DNA of 64,000 nucleotides from Actinotalea sp. Marseille-Q4924. GTDB taxonomy: Bacteria; Actinomycetota; Actinomycetes; Actinomycetales; Cellulomonadaceae. Both the position numbers and the translations under genes were made by a program. Within the stretch, counting starts at the first letter, position 1. The number at the start of each line of letters is the position of its first letter. Below the pieces are notes generated by a model, which did not search any database, was not told the origin of the DNA, and saw only the letters and a program-made list of their open reading frames with translations. Below, piece by piece: positions 17,696 to 27,289 of this stretch. The stretch spans positions 186,001 to 250,000 of the forward strand of contig NZ_CAKAKB010000002.1 in assembly GCF_916618755.1 (NCBI RefSeq), in the 5' to 3' direction.

Positions 17696-19917
17696 GGCGT
17701 GACCTCCTGGGGTCGGGCGGCGCCGATGTGGGCGGGACTGAGCTGGACGGCGCGGACCTGGACGGCGCAGACCTTGAACTCGGGCATGCCGGAGACCGGG
17801 TCGGTCGCGTCGGTGGTGAGGCGGTTGGCGCTGCCCTCGCCGGACCAGTGGAACGGCATGAACACCGTGTCGGGGCGCGCCGTCGTGGTGACGTGCGCGA
17901 CGGCGACCGCGGTGCCCCGTGCCGAGGTGACCTCGAGCAGCTCTCCGTCGGCCACCCCCAGCCGATCGGCGAGCAGGGGGTGCACCTCCGCGAACGGCTC
18001 GGGCTGGGCGGAGGCGAGCGCCGGGACGCGGCGGGTCTGGGCCCCGGACTGGTAGTGCTGGAGCACCCGCCCGGTGACGAGGTAGAGGGGCGCGTCGGGG
18101 CGCAGGTCGTCGGCCGGTCCGCGGTGGTCGACGGCGACCATGCGGGCCCGGCCGTCCGGCGTCGGGAACCGGTCGGCGAAGAGGCGCGGCGTCCCCGGGT
18201 GGTCCGGCTCGTCGTCGGGCGTGGCGGGGACCGGCCAGAACAGGCCCTCACCGGCGGCCTCGGCCGCGTCCAGCCGCGCGTGCGACAGGCCGGAGTAGTC
18301 CGCCACCCCGCCGGCGCTGGCGCGGGCCAGCTCGTCGAAGACGACGGCCGGGTCCGTGTCGAAGCCGCGCGTCACCCCGAGCCGGGCGGCGAGGTCGTGC
18401 AGCACCTCGAGCTCGGAGCGCACGCCCGGCGGCGGGTCGACGGCCCGACGCCGCCGCAGGACGCGGCCCTCGAGCGACGTCATCGTCCCGGTCTCCTCCG
18501 CCCACTGCGTGACGGGGAGGACGACGTCCGCGAGCTCGGTCGTCTCGGATGGGACGAGGTCGCACACGACGAGCAGGTCCAGCGCCGCCAGCCGCTCGCG
18601 GACGGCCTGGTTGTCGGGCGCGCTGACGACGAGGTTGCAGCCGTGCACGAGCAGCGCGCGGGGCCCGCCGGGGGTGCCGCAGCGGCGCAGCAGCTCGACG
18701 GCGGGGACCCCGGCGCCGGGCAGGTCGTCGGGGTCGACGCCCCACACGCCGGCGACGTGCCGGCGGGCCGCCGGGTCGTCGATCCGCCGGTAGCCGGGCA
18801 GCTGGTCGGACTTCTGGCCGTGCTCGCGCCCGCCCTGCCCGTTGCCCTGCCCGGTGATGGCGCCGTACCCGCTCCCGACGCGCCCGGGCAGACCGAGGCT
18901 CAGGGCGAGGTTGATCGCCGCGGTGACGGTCGCGGTGCCCTGCGTGCTCTGCTCGGCGCCGCGGCCGGTGAGCACGTACGCGCCGGTGCCGCCGTTCACG
19001 GGTGCCGCGGCGGCGAGCAGCCGCGCGGCGCGGCGCAGGTCCTCCGCAGGGACGCCGCACACCCGTTCCGCGCGCTCCGGCCACCACGCGGCGACGCTGC
19101 GCCGGACGTCGTCGGCCCCGGTGGTGCGGTCGGCGAGGTACCCGGCGTCGACGAGGCCCTCGGCCCACACGACGTGCAGCAGCGCGAGGAGGACCGCGAG
19201 GTCGGTGCCCGGGACCGCCTGCAGGTGCAGCCCCGCGCCGTCGTCGGCGAGCGCGGCCGTCGCGGAGTGCCGCGGGTCGACGACGACGACGCCCCCGGCC
19301 GCCCGCGCGGCGGCCAGGTGCTGGGACGACGGGGGCATCGTCTCTGCGAGGTTGGAGCCGAGGAGCAGCACCGCCTGGGCCCCCCCGACGTCCGCGAGGG
19401 GGAACGGCAGGCCCCGGTCGACGCCGAACGCCCGGTTCGCGCCCGCTGCGGCGCTGGCCATGCAGAAGCGCCCGTTGTAGTCGATGAACGGCGTGCGGAG
19501 GACGACGCGCGCGAACTTCCCCAGCGCGTACGCCTTCTCGTTCGTCAGCCCCCCGCCGCCGAAGACGGCGACCGCCTCACGCCCGTCCTCCGCCTGGATC
19601 CGCCGCAGCCGGTCGGCCACGAGGTCGAGCGCCTCGTCCCACGACGCCGGGTGCAGCGCGCCGTCGGCGCGACGGACCAGAGGAGTGGTGAGCCGGTCCG
19701 GCGTCGTGAGCACCTCGGCGCTCGTCCAGCCCTTCTGGCACAGCCCGCCGCGGTTGGTGGGGAAGTCGCGCGGCGTGACGGTGACCGGCAGGGGGCCGGC
19801 GGGGGCCGGGGTCAGCGTCATCGCGCACTGCAGGGCGCAGTACGGGCAGTGGGTGGCCGTCCCGTCCGCCGGGGCCGCCCCGCCCACCGCGTCCCGCCCG
19901 TTCACCGTGGCCGTCAT
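17692..19917 (-). CDS. Molybdopterin-dependent assimilatory nitrate reductase catalytic subunit
   Basis: 741 residues, ATG overlapping the narK stop (TGATG). The N-terminal [4Fe-4S] motif is HCPYCALQCAM, with the fourth Cys in GGLCQKGW. The Mo-bisMGD fold follows: GGGGLTNEKAYALGKFARV, IDYNGRFCMASA (the Cys region used by assimilatory reductases), LGSNLAETMP, and INLALSLGLPGRVGSGYGAITGQGNGQGG. The C-terminal MGD-binding domain shows LVTGRVLQHYQSGAQTRRV and MPFHWSGEGSANRLT. It reduces nitrate to nitrite in the cytoplasm. The gene is sandwiched between the transporter and its presumed flavoprotein donor in one operon. Confidence 0.93.
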   Translation of the reverse strand: MTATVNGRDAVGGAAPADGTATHCPYCALQCAMTLTPAPAGPLPVTVTPRDFPTNRGGLCQKGWTSAEVLTTPDRLTTPLVRRADGALHPASWDEALDLVADRLRRIQAEDGREAVAVFGGGGLTNEKAYALGKFARVVLRTPFIDYNGRFCMASAAAGANRAFGVDRGLPFPLADVGGAQAVLLLGSNLAETMPPSSQHLAAARAAGGVVVVDPRHSATAALADDGAGLHLQAVPGTDLAVLLALLHVVWAEGLVDAGYLADRTTGADDVRRSVAAWWPERAERVCGVPAEDLRRAARLLAAAAPVNGGTGAYVLTGRGAEQSTQGTATVTAAINLALSLGLPGRVGSGYGAITGQGNGQGGREHGQKSDQLPGYRRIDDPAARRHVAGVWGVDPDDLPGAGVPAVELLRRCGTPGGPRALLVHGCNLVVSAPDNQAVRERLAALDLLVVCDLVPSETTELADVVLPVTQWAEETGTMTSLEGRVLRRRRAVDPPPGVRSELEVLHDLAARLGVTRGFDTDPAVVFDELARASAGGVADYSGLSHARLDAAEAAGEGLFWPVPATPDDEPDHPGTPRLFADRFPTPDGRARMVAVDHRGPADDLRPDAPLYLVTGRVLQHYQSGAQTRRVPALASAQPEPFAEVHPLLADRLGVADGELLEVTSARGTAVAVAHVTTTARPDTVFMPFHWSGEGSANRLTTDATDPVSGMPEFKVCAVQVRAVQLSPAHIGAARPQEVTP

Positions 19918-21327
19918 CAGATGCCTGCGGTCGTCAGGGCCGCTCCCCGGCGCAGGTACAGCGCCCACGTCACGGTGGCCATCACCGCGTACATCCCGAT
20001 GAAGGCCCACAGCGCCGGCTCGAGGCTGCCGGTCGCGCCGTTCGAGACCGCGAAGCCGCGGGGGATGAGGAAGCCGCCGAACGCCCCGACGGCGCCGGCG
20101 ATGCCGATGCAGCCGGCGGCGGCCTTGCGGCGGCGGGTGGCGTCGTCGGCGTCGGTCGCCCCGACCTGGAAGACCGCCGGGATCATCCGGTACAGCGAGC
20201 CGTTGCCCACGCCCGTCGCGAGGAAGAGCAGGAGGAACGACAGCAGGAAGGCCCAGAATCTCCCCCCGTGCAGCGAGAGGATCGCGCCGAGGGTGCCCAG
20301 CGCCATGACGACGTAGGCGCCGATGGTGACCCGGGCGCCCCCGACGCGGTCCGCGAGCATCCCGCCCGAGGGCCGGGCCAGCGAGCCGACGAGCGCGCCG
20401 AGGAAGGCGATGCTCAGCGCGACCGCGGGGAACTGGGTGGCCAGGAGCGTCGGGAAGGCACCGGAGAAGCCGATGAACGAGCCGAACGTCCCGATGTAGA
20501 GGAACGAGATGATCCAGGTGTGCGGGTGGCGCACCGCGGCGCCGAACGCCTTGTAGTCGCTCGTCGCCCCGGACAGGTTGTCCATCCGACGCCACGCCCA
20601 CCCGGCGGCGAGCAGGACGAGCGGGATGAACATGAGGCCGGCGCGCTCGAGGTGCAGCCCGGCGCCCAGCACGATGACGATCGGCACGACGAGCTGGACG
20701 GCGGCCGTGCCGATGTTGCCGCCGGCGGCGTTGAGTCCGAGCGCCTTGCCCTTCTCCCGCTCGGGGTAGAAGAAGGAGATGTTCGCCATCGAGGAGGCGA
20801 AGTTGCCGCCCCCGAGGCCCGCCAGGGCCGCCACGAGCATGAGGGTCGCGAACGACGTCTCCGGCCGGGTGACGACGAACGCCAGCGCGCTCGCGGGCAG
20901 CAGGAGGAGCAGCGCCGAGACGATCGTCCAGTTCCGCCCGCCGAACAGCGGGACGGCGAACGTGTAGGGGATGCGCAGGGTCGCGCCGACGAGGCTCGGC
21001 AGCGCGATGAGCCAGAACTGCTGGTCGACCGTCAGCGTGAAGCCGACCGAGGCGAGCTGCGGGACGACGATGCTCCAGGACGCCCACATCGCGAAGCCGA
21101 GGAACTCGGCGAAGATCGACGGCGCGAGGTTGCGTCGGGCGGTCCGGCGGCCGCCGTTCTCCCAGAAGTGCGGGTCCTCCGGCTCCCAGTGGTCGATCCA
21201 GCGGCCGCGGCGCCGGTGGACGACGGGGGCGTCGGGCGTCGTCGTCGTGCCGGCGGGGGTGGTGCCGGCACGGGGTGGTGCTCGTGGGGGCGCTGCCGGG
21301 CGGGGTGCTGAGCGTCGGAGCGGACAT
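19917..21327 (-). CDS. narK: Nitrate/nitrite MFS transporter, apparent frameshift near its 5' end
   Basis: The intact frame from ATG 21089 to 19917 gives 390 residues of an MFS carrier with about 11 helices and the NarK signature GGNFASSMANISFFYPEREKGKALGLNAAGGNIG. That ATG lies inside the first conserved helix. Upstream, the same frame encodes the conserved NarK N-terminus (RGRWIDHWEPEDPHFW, then ARRNLAPSIFAEFLGF) but has no start codon. The only good start, ATG 21327 with AGGAGG six bases before it, is in another frame. Removing one base from the run at 21272-21275 joins them perfectly. I therefore annotate the gene from 21327; as written, it is frameshifted. Confidence 0.85.
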
Positions 21328-21417
21328 CGCGTCCTCCTGCGTCGGCGGGCTGAGGACGGTCGGAGTGACCGTGCTGCCGACGCTAGGAAGCCGCTGTTCG
21401 GTCGCCGTTCCGGGGGT

Positions 21418-21433
21418 GTTACCTCCCGGGAAC
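21418..21433 (+). promoter_or_regulatory. GlnR-like box upstream of the nitrate operon
   Basis: GTTAC, six bases, GGAAC: this fits the actinobacterial GlnR half-box gTnAC-n6-GaAAC with one mismatch. A GTTCC six bases earlier (21407-21411) makes the element nearly symmetric. It lies about 90 bases upstream of the narK start, with a TANNNT-type -10 candidate (TAGCGT, minus strand, 21380-21385) between. GlnR control of nitrate uptake and reduction is well known in actinomycetes; binding here is inferred. Confidence 0.42.
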
Positions 21434-21476
21434 GGTCACCGCACAGCGGTGCCCCACGCGATGTGAGGAGCTGGCG

Positions 21477-23588
21477 TCAGGCGCGCAGCTGGGCCCGCAG
21501 CGTCGCCGGCTCCGTCGTCGGGCGCTCGCAGACGAAGCCGCGGCACACGTACGCCGCCGGGGCGCCGTCCACGAGCGGCCGGTCGGCGAGGAGCGCCACC
21601 GGTCCCGGATCGGCGCCCGGTTCCCCGTGGACGACGACGGCGCCGGGTGCGGCCGACCGTCGCGCCTCCGCCAGGAGCGCGTGGGTGCGCCCGTCGTCCG
21701 CCGGGCCGACGACGGCGACCTCGCGCGGCCCGTCGAGCAGGGCCTCCGCGACGGCGAGCGCCCACCCGGCGGCGCGGGGTATGCGGGCGCCGACCGCCGC
21801 GGGCTCGGCGAGTGCTGCCTCTGCGGCCGTCCGGTGCGGGCTCGAACCGGTGAGGGCCGCCGAGGTGAGCAGCGCCCCCGCGGCGGCGGACTGACCGGCC
21901 GGCGCGGGGCCGTCGCCCACGTCGCGCGGACGACGGATCGCCGACAGCACCGAGTCCGTCTCGTCCTCGGCGGTGTCGTACAGGCCGCCCGTGCCGTCGC
22001 CGAACCGGGCGAGCACCGAGTCCAGCAGCGCCTGGGCGTGCCCGGCCCAGGAGGTCTCGCCGGTCACCTGCGTCAGGGTGAGGAGGCCGTCCGCGACGTG
22101 CACGTAGTCCTCGAGGACACCGGGCGCGGTACCGACGGCGCCGTCGCGCGAGGTCCGGCGGAGGCGGACGGGGTCGCTGCCCGTCACCAGGTGGACGTCG
22201 AGCAGCAGCCGCGCCGCGTCTCGTGCGGCGTCGACCCACTCCGGGCGGTCGAGGAGCGCGCCCGCCTCGGCGAGGGCCGCGATCGCGAGGCCGTTCCAGC
22301 CGGCGACCACCTTGTCGTCCCGGCCGGGGCGGTGCCGGCGCTCGCGGGCGGCGAGGAGGCGTTCCCGCACGGACTCCCAGCGGTCGTCGTCCTCCGGGTC
22401 CGTGCGGAGCTGGAGGACGGAGCTGCCGTGCTCGAACGTCCCCGCGGGGGTGACGCGCAGCAGGTCGGCCGCCCAGGCGCCGTCGTCGTCGCCGAGGACC
22501 TCGGTGAGCTGCGCGGGGGTCCAGGCGTAGAACGCCCCCTCGGCGGGCTGCCCGTGCTCGTCGAGGCTGTCCGCGTCGAGCGACGACGCGAAGCCGCCCT
22601 CAGGGGTCCGCAGCTCCCGAAGGAGGAACGCGGCGGTCGCGGTCGTGACGCGCGCCGCCGGCGGGGACGACGTCTGGCGCCACCAGTGCGCGTAGACGCG
22701 CAGGAGGAGGGCGTTGTCGTAGAGCATCTTCTCGAAGTGGGGGACGACCCAGTCGGCGTCGACGGAGTAGCGGGCGAACCCGCCGCCGAGCTGGTCGTAC
22801 ATCCCGCCGCGGGCCATCGCCTCGAGCGTGCGCTCCGCCATGGCGAGGGCGTGGTCGTGGTCGCGCGCGGGCGTACCGGTGGTCAGCGACGGGTCCTCGG
22901 TGAGGTCGCGGACGCGCGCCGCGGCCGTGCGCGCGGAGTGCCGCAGCAGCCACTCGAGCACCATCGACGGCGGGAACTTGGGTGCGCCGCCGAAGCCGCC
23001 GCGGGTGGCGTCGAAGGTCTGCTCGAGCGCGGCCAGGGCGGCGCGGGTGAGGTCCGGGGTGACCGGTCCGGTGTCAGGCGCGACCGGCGGCCGTGCGGCC
23101 AGCGCCTGGCGGATGCCGACGGCGGTGTCGGTGACCTCCGACCGACGGCTGCCCCACGCGTCGGCGATCGCCTCGAGCACCTGGCCGAACGACGGCATGC
23201 CGTGCGCCGGACGCGGCGGGTAGTAGGTGCCGCAGTAGAAGGGCTGCCCGTCGGGCGTCGCGAAGACCGTCATGGGCCACCCACCGCGGCCGGTCATGGC
23301 CTGGGTCGCCTCCATGTAGACGGCGTCGACGTCCGGGCGCTCCTCCCGGTCGACCTTGACGGTGACGAAGTGCCGGTTCATCACGGCAGCGGTCGCGTCG
23401 TCCTCGAACGACTCGTGCGCCATGACGTGGCACCAGTGGCACGCCGCGTAGCCGACGGAGATCAGCAGCGGGACGTCGCGACGGCGCGCCTCGGCGAACG
23501 CCTCCTCGCCCCACTCGTACCAGTGGACGGGGTTGTCGGCGTGCTGCTGCAGGTACGGGCTGGTGCTGCGGGCGAGGCGGTTGGCCAT
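21477..23588 (-). CDS. Thioredoxin-domain protein of the DUF255 (YyaL/SPATA20) family
   Basis: 703 residues, ATG with AGGAAC-type Shine-Dalgarno seven bases upstream. The N-terminal DUF255 thioredoxin-like domain opens with [21 protein letters not shown], then [21 protein letters not shown], which includes a CxxC pair. The large C-terminal part is an (alpha/alpha)6-barrel-like region similar to glycosidases and epimerases, with [33 protein letters not shown] and [20 protein letters not shown]. The family is widely conserved but its reaction is unknown. It is monocistronic and divergent from the LuxR-type regulator. Confidence 0.9.
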   Translation of the reverse strand: MANRLARSTSPYLQQHADNPVHWYEWGEEAFAEARRRDVPLLISVGYAACHWCHVMAHESFEDDATAAVMNRHFVTVKVDREERPDVDAVYMEATQAMTGRGGWPMTVFATPDGQPFYCGTYYPPRPAHGMPSFGQVLEAIADAWGSRRSEVTDTAVGIRQALAARPPVAPDTGPVTPDLTRAALAALEQTFDATRGGFGGAPKFPPSMVLEWLLRHSARTAAARVRDLTEDPSLTTGTPARDHDHALAMAERTLEAMARGGMYDQLGGGFARYSVDADWVVPHFEKMLYDNALLLRVYAHWWRQTSSPPAARVTTATAAFLLRELRTPEGGFASSLDADSLDEHGQPAEGAFYAWTPAQLTEVLGDDDGAWAADLLRVTPAGTFEHGSSVLQLRTDPEDDDRWESVRERLLAARERRHRPGRDDKVVAGWNGLAIAALAEAGALLDRPEWVDAARDAARLLLDVHLVTGSDPVRLRRTSRDGAVGTAPGVLEDYVHVADGLLTLTQVTGETSWAGHAQALLDSVLARFGDGTGGLYDTAEDETDSVLSAIRRPRDVGDGPAPAGQSAAAGALLTSAALTGSSPHRTAAEAALAEPAAVGARIPRAAGWALAVAEALLDGPREVAVVGPADDGRTHALLAEARRSAAPGAVVVHGEPGADPGPVALLADRPLVDGAPAAYVCRGFVCERPTTEPATLRAQLRA

Positions 23589-23785
23589 CCAGTTCCTCCG
23601 GGCAGCTCGCTGGGTGCGGTGGTCGGATCTGTCCGCACGGGTGTCGACGCAGATGTCGACGCTACGACAGGCCCCGTCACCGTGCCCGAGCACCGTCGGA
23701 GCGGGAGCGGTACCCCCGGCCCGCTGCCGGCTCGTGCGACTGCCGGCGACGACGACGCCCCTCCATGCTGCCGGGGGGCCGGCGG

Positions 23786-23791
23786 TAGAGT
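23786..23791 (+). promoter_or_regulatory. Candidate -10 element (TAGAGT) of the LuxR-type regulator gene
   Basis: A TANNNT-type -10 hexamer lies 58 bases upstream of the ATG at 23850. The same hexamer occurs upstream of the PQ-loop/monooxygenase gene pair at 25567. No clear -35 is seen. Low-confidence assignment by spacing and consensus only. Confidence 0.3.
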
Positions 23792-23849
23792 GCGGAGGAC
23801 GGAGGTCCGCGTTCGAGAGCGCAGGGGAGCGCTCAGGACGGGAGCGCTG

Positions 23850-25484
23850 ATGAGCAGTGACGCTGTTCTGCGCCAGGCGCGAGACGCATACCGGGCACAC
23901 GCGTGGCAGCAGGTCCACCGGCTGTTCGAGACGGCGGACGGGGAGTCGGGCCTCGAGGCCGCAGACCTCGACGCGTTCGCGCGCGCCGCCTACCTGCTCG
24001 GCGAGGAGGACCGCAGTGTGCGTCTGCTCGAACGCGCCTACCACGACCACCTCGGGCACGGCCGGGCCGAGGACGCCGCTCACAGCGCCTTCTGGATCGC
24101 CTTCCAGCTGCTGAACCGCGGGGAGACGGCGCGGGCAGGGGGGTGGCTGGCCAGGGCGCACCAGCTGGCGGACGAGCAGTTCACCGACCGCCCGATCGCC
24201 GGGCTGCTCCTCGTCCCCCGTGCGCTTCACAGCCTGTTCCATGGCGATGCCGCAGAGAGCCTCTCCGTGTTCACGAGAGCCTGGTCGATCGGCCGGCGCT
24301 GCAGGGACGCCGGTCTCAGCGCCCTCGGCGGACTGGGTCGCGGACAGTCGATGCTCCTGCTCGGCGACCACACCGGGGCGTTCGCCTCGCTGGACGAGGT
24401 GATGGTGGCCGTGACCGCCGACGAGGTCGACCCGATCGTCTCCGGCGTCGTCTACTGCGCCGTGCTGGGGGCATGCCACAAGACGTACGAGATGGAGAGG
24501 GCGAACGAGTGGACCCGCTCGTTCAGCAGGTGGTGCGAGAGCCAGCCCGGCCTCGTGGCCTTCCGCGGTCGGTGTCTCGTGCACCGAGCACAGCTGCTCC
24601 TGCTGGCCGGGGCGTGGCCCGATGCCATGGAGCAGGTGCGGCTGGCCCGTCTGCGGTTCGCGGGGCCCGACGGCCAGGACGCCATCGGCATGGCCCTGTA
24701 CGAGCAGGCGGAGCTGCACCGCCTGCGCGGGGAGCTGGCGGCCGCCCAGGACGTGTACCTCCAGGCGAGCGAGGTGGGCCACGAGCCGCAGCCCGGACTC
24801 GCTCTGCTGCGCCTCGCCCAGGGGAACCACGCCGCGGCGAGGGCAGGGATCCTCCGGGCGCTCGACGACCCGCTGCTGCGCGACGACCCCAGGACGCTGA
24901 TGGCGTGCGTGGAGATCGCCCTGGCCGCCGAGGACCTGGAGGAGGCCCGTCGGGCCTGTGCCGCGCTGGCCGCCGTCGCCCGTGACCACGCGACGACGAT
25001 GCTGTCGGCGATGGACGCGCACGCGCACGGTGCGGTCCTCCTCGCCGAGGGCGACGCCCGCTCGGCGACGGGTCAGCTGCGCAGGGCGCTGGCCGGCTAC
25101 CGGGAGCTGGGCGCGCCGTACCTGGGTGCCCGGGTGCAGCAGCTGCATGCCCTGGCGTGCCGTGCGCTCGGTGACGACGACGCAGCGCAGCTGGAGCTGG
25201 ACGCTGCCGCTCGGGTCTTCCGCCGACTCGGCGCCGAGCTGGACCTGGCCACGGCGACGGGTCTCGGTGCCGAGGTCGAGGGGATGAGCACCGGGCCCCT
25301 CACCGCCCGCGAGCTCGAGGTCATCCGGGAGGTCGCGACCGGCAAGACGAACCGAGCCATCGCCCGCGATCTCCTCCTGAGCGAGAAGACCGTCGCGCGC
25401 CACGTCAGCAACATCTTCACCAAGCTCGACCTCTCCTCGCGGGCCGCCGCGACGGCCTACGCCTACGAGCACCACCTGGTGTAG
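23850..25484 (+). CDS. LuxR-family transcriptional regulator with TPR-like repeats
   Basis: 544 residues. Residues ~1-460 are helical, tetratricopeptide-like repeats without a recognisable nucleotide-binding site (no Walker A), unlike MalT/LAL regulators. The C-terminal ~65 residues are a GerE/Lux[55 protein letters not shown]. It is therefore probably a protein- or ligand-responsive activator using the repeats as the sensor surface. The following genes encode a PQ-loop-like membrane protein and a flavin monooxygenase and are the obvious candidate targets. Codon choice seems slightly less GC-extreme than in the flanking metabolic genes. Confidence 0.85.
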   Translation: MSSDAVLRQARDAYRAHAWQQVHRLFETADGESGLEAADLDAFARAAYLLGEEDRSVRLLERAYHDHLGHGRAEDAAHSAFWIAFQLLNRGETARAGGWLARAHQLADEQFTDRPIAGLLLVPRALHSLFHGDAAESLSVFTRAWSIGRRCRDAGLSALGGLGRGQSMLLLGDHTGAFASLDEVMVAVTADEVDPIVSGVVYCAVLGACHKTYEMERANEWTRSFSRWCESQPGLVAFRGRCLVHRAQLLLLAGAWPDAMEQVRLARLRFAGPDGQDAIGMALYEQAELHRLRGELAAAQDVYLQASEVGHEPQPGLALLRLAQGNHAAARAGILRALDDPLLRDDPRTLMACVEIALAAEDLEEARRACAALAAVARDHATTMLSAMDAHAHGAVLLAEGDARSATGQLRRALAGYRELGAPYLGARVQQLHALACRALGDDDAAQLELDAAARVFRRLGAELDLATATGLGAEVEGMSTGPLTARELEVIREVATGKTNRAIARDLLLSEKTVARHVSNIFTKLDLSSRAAATAYAYEHHLV

Positions 25485-25509
25485 GGGCGGCACTGCGCAG
25501 AAATACCCA

Positions 25510-25532
25510 CGTCTGCGCCATGGCGTCTGCGC
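25510..25532 (+). repeat. Direct repeat CGTCTGCGC x2 (period 14) upstream of the PQ-loop gene
   Basis: Two copies of the nonamer start at 25510 and 25524. The first copy also pairs with an inverted GCGCAGA at 25495-25501, forming a 7-bp stem just after the LuxR stop. The block may be an operator for the adjacent regulator, a weak terminator, or both; a -10-like TAGAGT follows at 25567. Confidence 0.35.
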
Positions 25533-25566
25533 GCTTCGTCCGACGCGGCGCCCGCCGGTCCCTTCC

Positions 25567-25572
25567 TAGAGT
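25567..25572 (+). promoter_or_regulatory. Candidate -10 element (TAGAGT) of the PQ-loop/monooxygenase operon
   Basis: A TANNNT hexamer 24 bases before the GTG at 25596, identical to the one before the LuxR gene. Downstream of the CGTCTGCGC repeats, which would sit near the -35 and upstream positions. Assignment rests on consensus and position only. Confidence 0.3.
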
Positions 25573-25595
25573 CCTCGACATCGACGAGGGCGGGA

Positions 25596-25979
25596 GTGAT
25601 GTCGGTGGACCTCGACCTGGCGGTGATCGCCGGTTCCGTCTCGACCACGATCTTCGCGGCCAGCATGCTGCCCATGCTCGTGAAGGCCGGTCGGAGCAGG
25701 GACCTGCGCTCCTACAGCCTCGGGAACATCGGCCTGGCCAACCTCGGGAACGCCATCCACTCGGCGTACGTGTTCAGCCTGCCCGCCGGCCCGATCTGGG
25801 TCCTGCACTCGTTCTACTTCGTCTCGACCGCCCTGATGCTCGCGTGGTACGTGCGCTACGAGGTCCGGGCAGGCCGGCACCAGGACCGGCACCAGGACCG
25901 GCACCAGAGGACCCACGTGTCCCGTCCCCCCTCTCTCGGCGTGCGCTCCGGCACCGTCGCGAGGCAGATGCAGGTGTGA
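25596..25979 (+). CDS. Small membrane protein, PQ-loop/SemiSWEET-like
   Basis: 127 residues from GTG 25596 (an ATG at 25599 is equally possible). Three predicted transmembrane helices at residues ~6-27, ~44-62 and ~66-86. The layout resembles a single PQ-loop triple-helix bundle: AGSVSTTIFAASMLPMLVKAGRSRDLRSYSLGNIGLANLGNAIHS, with MLPM in place of the usual PQ, then a charged loop and further helices. Half-SWEET proteins move small solutes as dimers; that role is only suggested here. The C-terminal tail carries three copies of RHQD/RHQR encoded by a 12-bp tandem repeat. It ends 14 bases before the monooxygenase start, so the two are probably co-transcribed. Confidence 0.62.
   Translation: MMSVDLDLAVIAGSVSTTIFAASMLPMLVKAGRSRDLRSYSLGNIGLANLGNAIHSAYVFSLPAGPIWVLHSFYFVSTALMLAWYVRYEVRAGRHQDRHQDRHQRTHVSRPPSLGVRSGTVARQMQV
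25874..25909 (+). repeat. 12-bp tandem repeat, three copies, in the PQ-loop-like gene
   Basis: Three head-to-tail copies of a CCGGCACCAGGA-type unit at 25874, 25886 and 25898; the last is imperfect at its end. Because 12 is a multiple of three, copy-number change would add or remove RHQD units without breaking the frame. Confidence 0.8.
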
Positions 25980-25993
25980 CACCAGGAGGAACC

Positions 25994-27133
25994 ATGGAGA
26001 CGACCCAGACCGTGGTGATCGGTGCGGGTCAGGCCGGCTTGTCCGTCGGCTACCACCTGACCAGGCGGGGTCGGCCGTTCGTCATCCTCGACGCCGGTCG
26101 TCGCGTGGGCGACAGCTGGCGCTCCCACTGGTCGACGCTCCGGCTCTACAGCCCCGCCGGCTACGACGGCCTGCCGGGCATGCGGTTCCCTGCGCCCCCT
26201 TTCTCCTTCCCGGCGAAGGACGACGTCGCGGACTACCTGGAGGAGTACGCCGAGCGTTTCCGGCTCCCCGTGCGGAGCGGGACGCGCGTCCGACGTCTCA
26301 GCCGCGACGGGGATCGTTACGTCGTCGACTGCAGCGTCGACGGGCGCGACGACCGACGTGACCTCCGGGTCGAGTGCGAGAACGTCGTGGTCGCCACCGG
26401 GACGTTCGGCCGGACGCCCTCCGTCCCGGACTTCGCGGCGGATCTCGACGCCGGCGTGCTGCAGCTGCACTCCTCGCAGTACCGGGATCCCTCGCAGCTG
26501 CGTCCCGGACGGGTGCTCGTCGTCGGCGCCTCCCACTCGGGCGGAGACATCGCCCTGGAGGCGGCGCAGTCGCATCCCACGGTGCTCTGCGGACGCGACA
26601 CCGGGCAGATCCCGCTCCCGTGGGAGAGCCGGCGCCTGCGCGTCGCGATGCCCGTGCTGTGGTTCGTGTGGGGACACGTCCTGTCGACCCGCACCCCCAT
26701 GGGCCGCAAGGAGCGCGAAGCCGCTCGCCATCACGGTGCGCCCTTCACCCGCGTCAAGCGGGCCGATCTCGCCGCCGCCGGCGTCGAGCGCGTCACCGAG
26801 AGGATGACCGGCATCCACGACGGGATGCCCGTCCTCGGGGACAGCCGCGTCCTGGAGGTCGAGAACGTCGTCTGGTGCACCGGGTTCCAGCAGGACCTCA
26901 GCTGGATCGACCTTCCCGTGACGGGTCCCGACGGGTGGCCGCTCGAGCACCGTGGCGTCGTCCGGTCCCAGCCGGGGCTCTACTTCACGGGCCTGTCCTT
27001 CCAGTCCTCCTTCCGCTCCATGCTGATCGGGGGCGCCGGGGCCGACGCGCAGTACGTCGTCCGGCACCTGACGTCTCGGAGCCCGGCATCCGCGCAGGCG
27101 GAGAGCTTGTCGGGTGCAGCGGGCGCGCGCTGA
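25994..27133 (+). CDS. Flavin-containing monooxygenase-like NAD(P)/FAD oxidoreductase (CzcO type)
   Basis: 379 residues, ATG preceded by AGGAGGA. FAD-binding QTVVIGAGQAGLSVGYHLTRRGR at the N-terminus, VGDSWRSHWSTLRLYSP (class B monooxygenase-like), a NAD(P)-binding VLVVGASHSGGDIALEAA at about residue 175, and the ATGTF/WCTGF flavin-linker motifs. The C-terminus has GLYFTGLSFQSSFRSMLIGGAGADAQYV. Proteins of this group are often called CzcO or YhhW-type flavoproteins. The substrate is unknown; coupling to a PQ-loop-like protein and a TPR/LuxR regulator suggests an inducible small-molecule oxidation module. Confidence 0.87.
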   Translation: METTQTVVIGAGQAGLSVGYHLTRRGRPFVILDAGRRVGDSWRSHWSTLRLYSPAGYDGLPGMRFPAPPFSFPAKDDVADYLEEYAERFRLPVRSGTRVRRLSRDGDRYVVDCSVDGRDDRRDLRVECENVVVATGTFGRTPSVPDFAADLDAGVLQLHSSQYRDPSQLRPGRVLVVGASHSGGDIALEAAQSHPTVLCGRDTGQIPLPWESRRLRVAMPVLWFVWGHVLSTRTPMGRKEREAARHHGAPFTRVKRADLAAAGVERVTERMTGIHDGMPVLGDSRVLEVENVVWCTGFQQDLSWIDLPVTGPDGWPLEHRGVVRSQPGLYFTGLSFQSSFRSMLIGGAGADAQYVVRHLTSRSPASAQAESLSGAAGAR

Positions 27134-27163
27134 GCTCGGCCTCGACGGCCCGGGCTCCGAGCT
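27133..27163 (+). terminator. Weak hairpin after the monooxygenase gene
   Basis: A 7-bp inverted repeat (AGCTCGG / CCGAGCT, 27133-27139 and 27157-27163, 17-base loop) begins at the last base of the stop codon. No U-tract follows. It may terminate or stabilise the transcript; low confidence. Confidence 0.3.
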
Positions 27164-27289
27164 GCCGACGTGCCCCGCCCGGAGCGGCCCCCCGCGCGGT
27201 CACGCCGCTCCTGGGCGAGACTGGCCGGACGCCACGGTGACACGGCCGCGACCCGCAAGGGGCAAGACGGACGACGGAGGGACACCCAC

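Noticed and set aside
21627-23849. Plus-strand open frame opposite the DUF255 gene, continuous with the LuxR regulator frame
   Set aside because: The part before 23850 is low-complexity shadow sequence; the regulator has its own ATG and Shine-Dalgarno at 23850.
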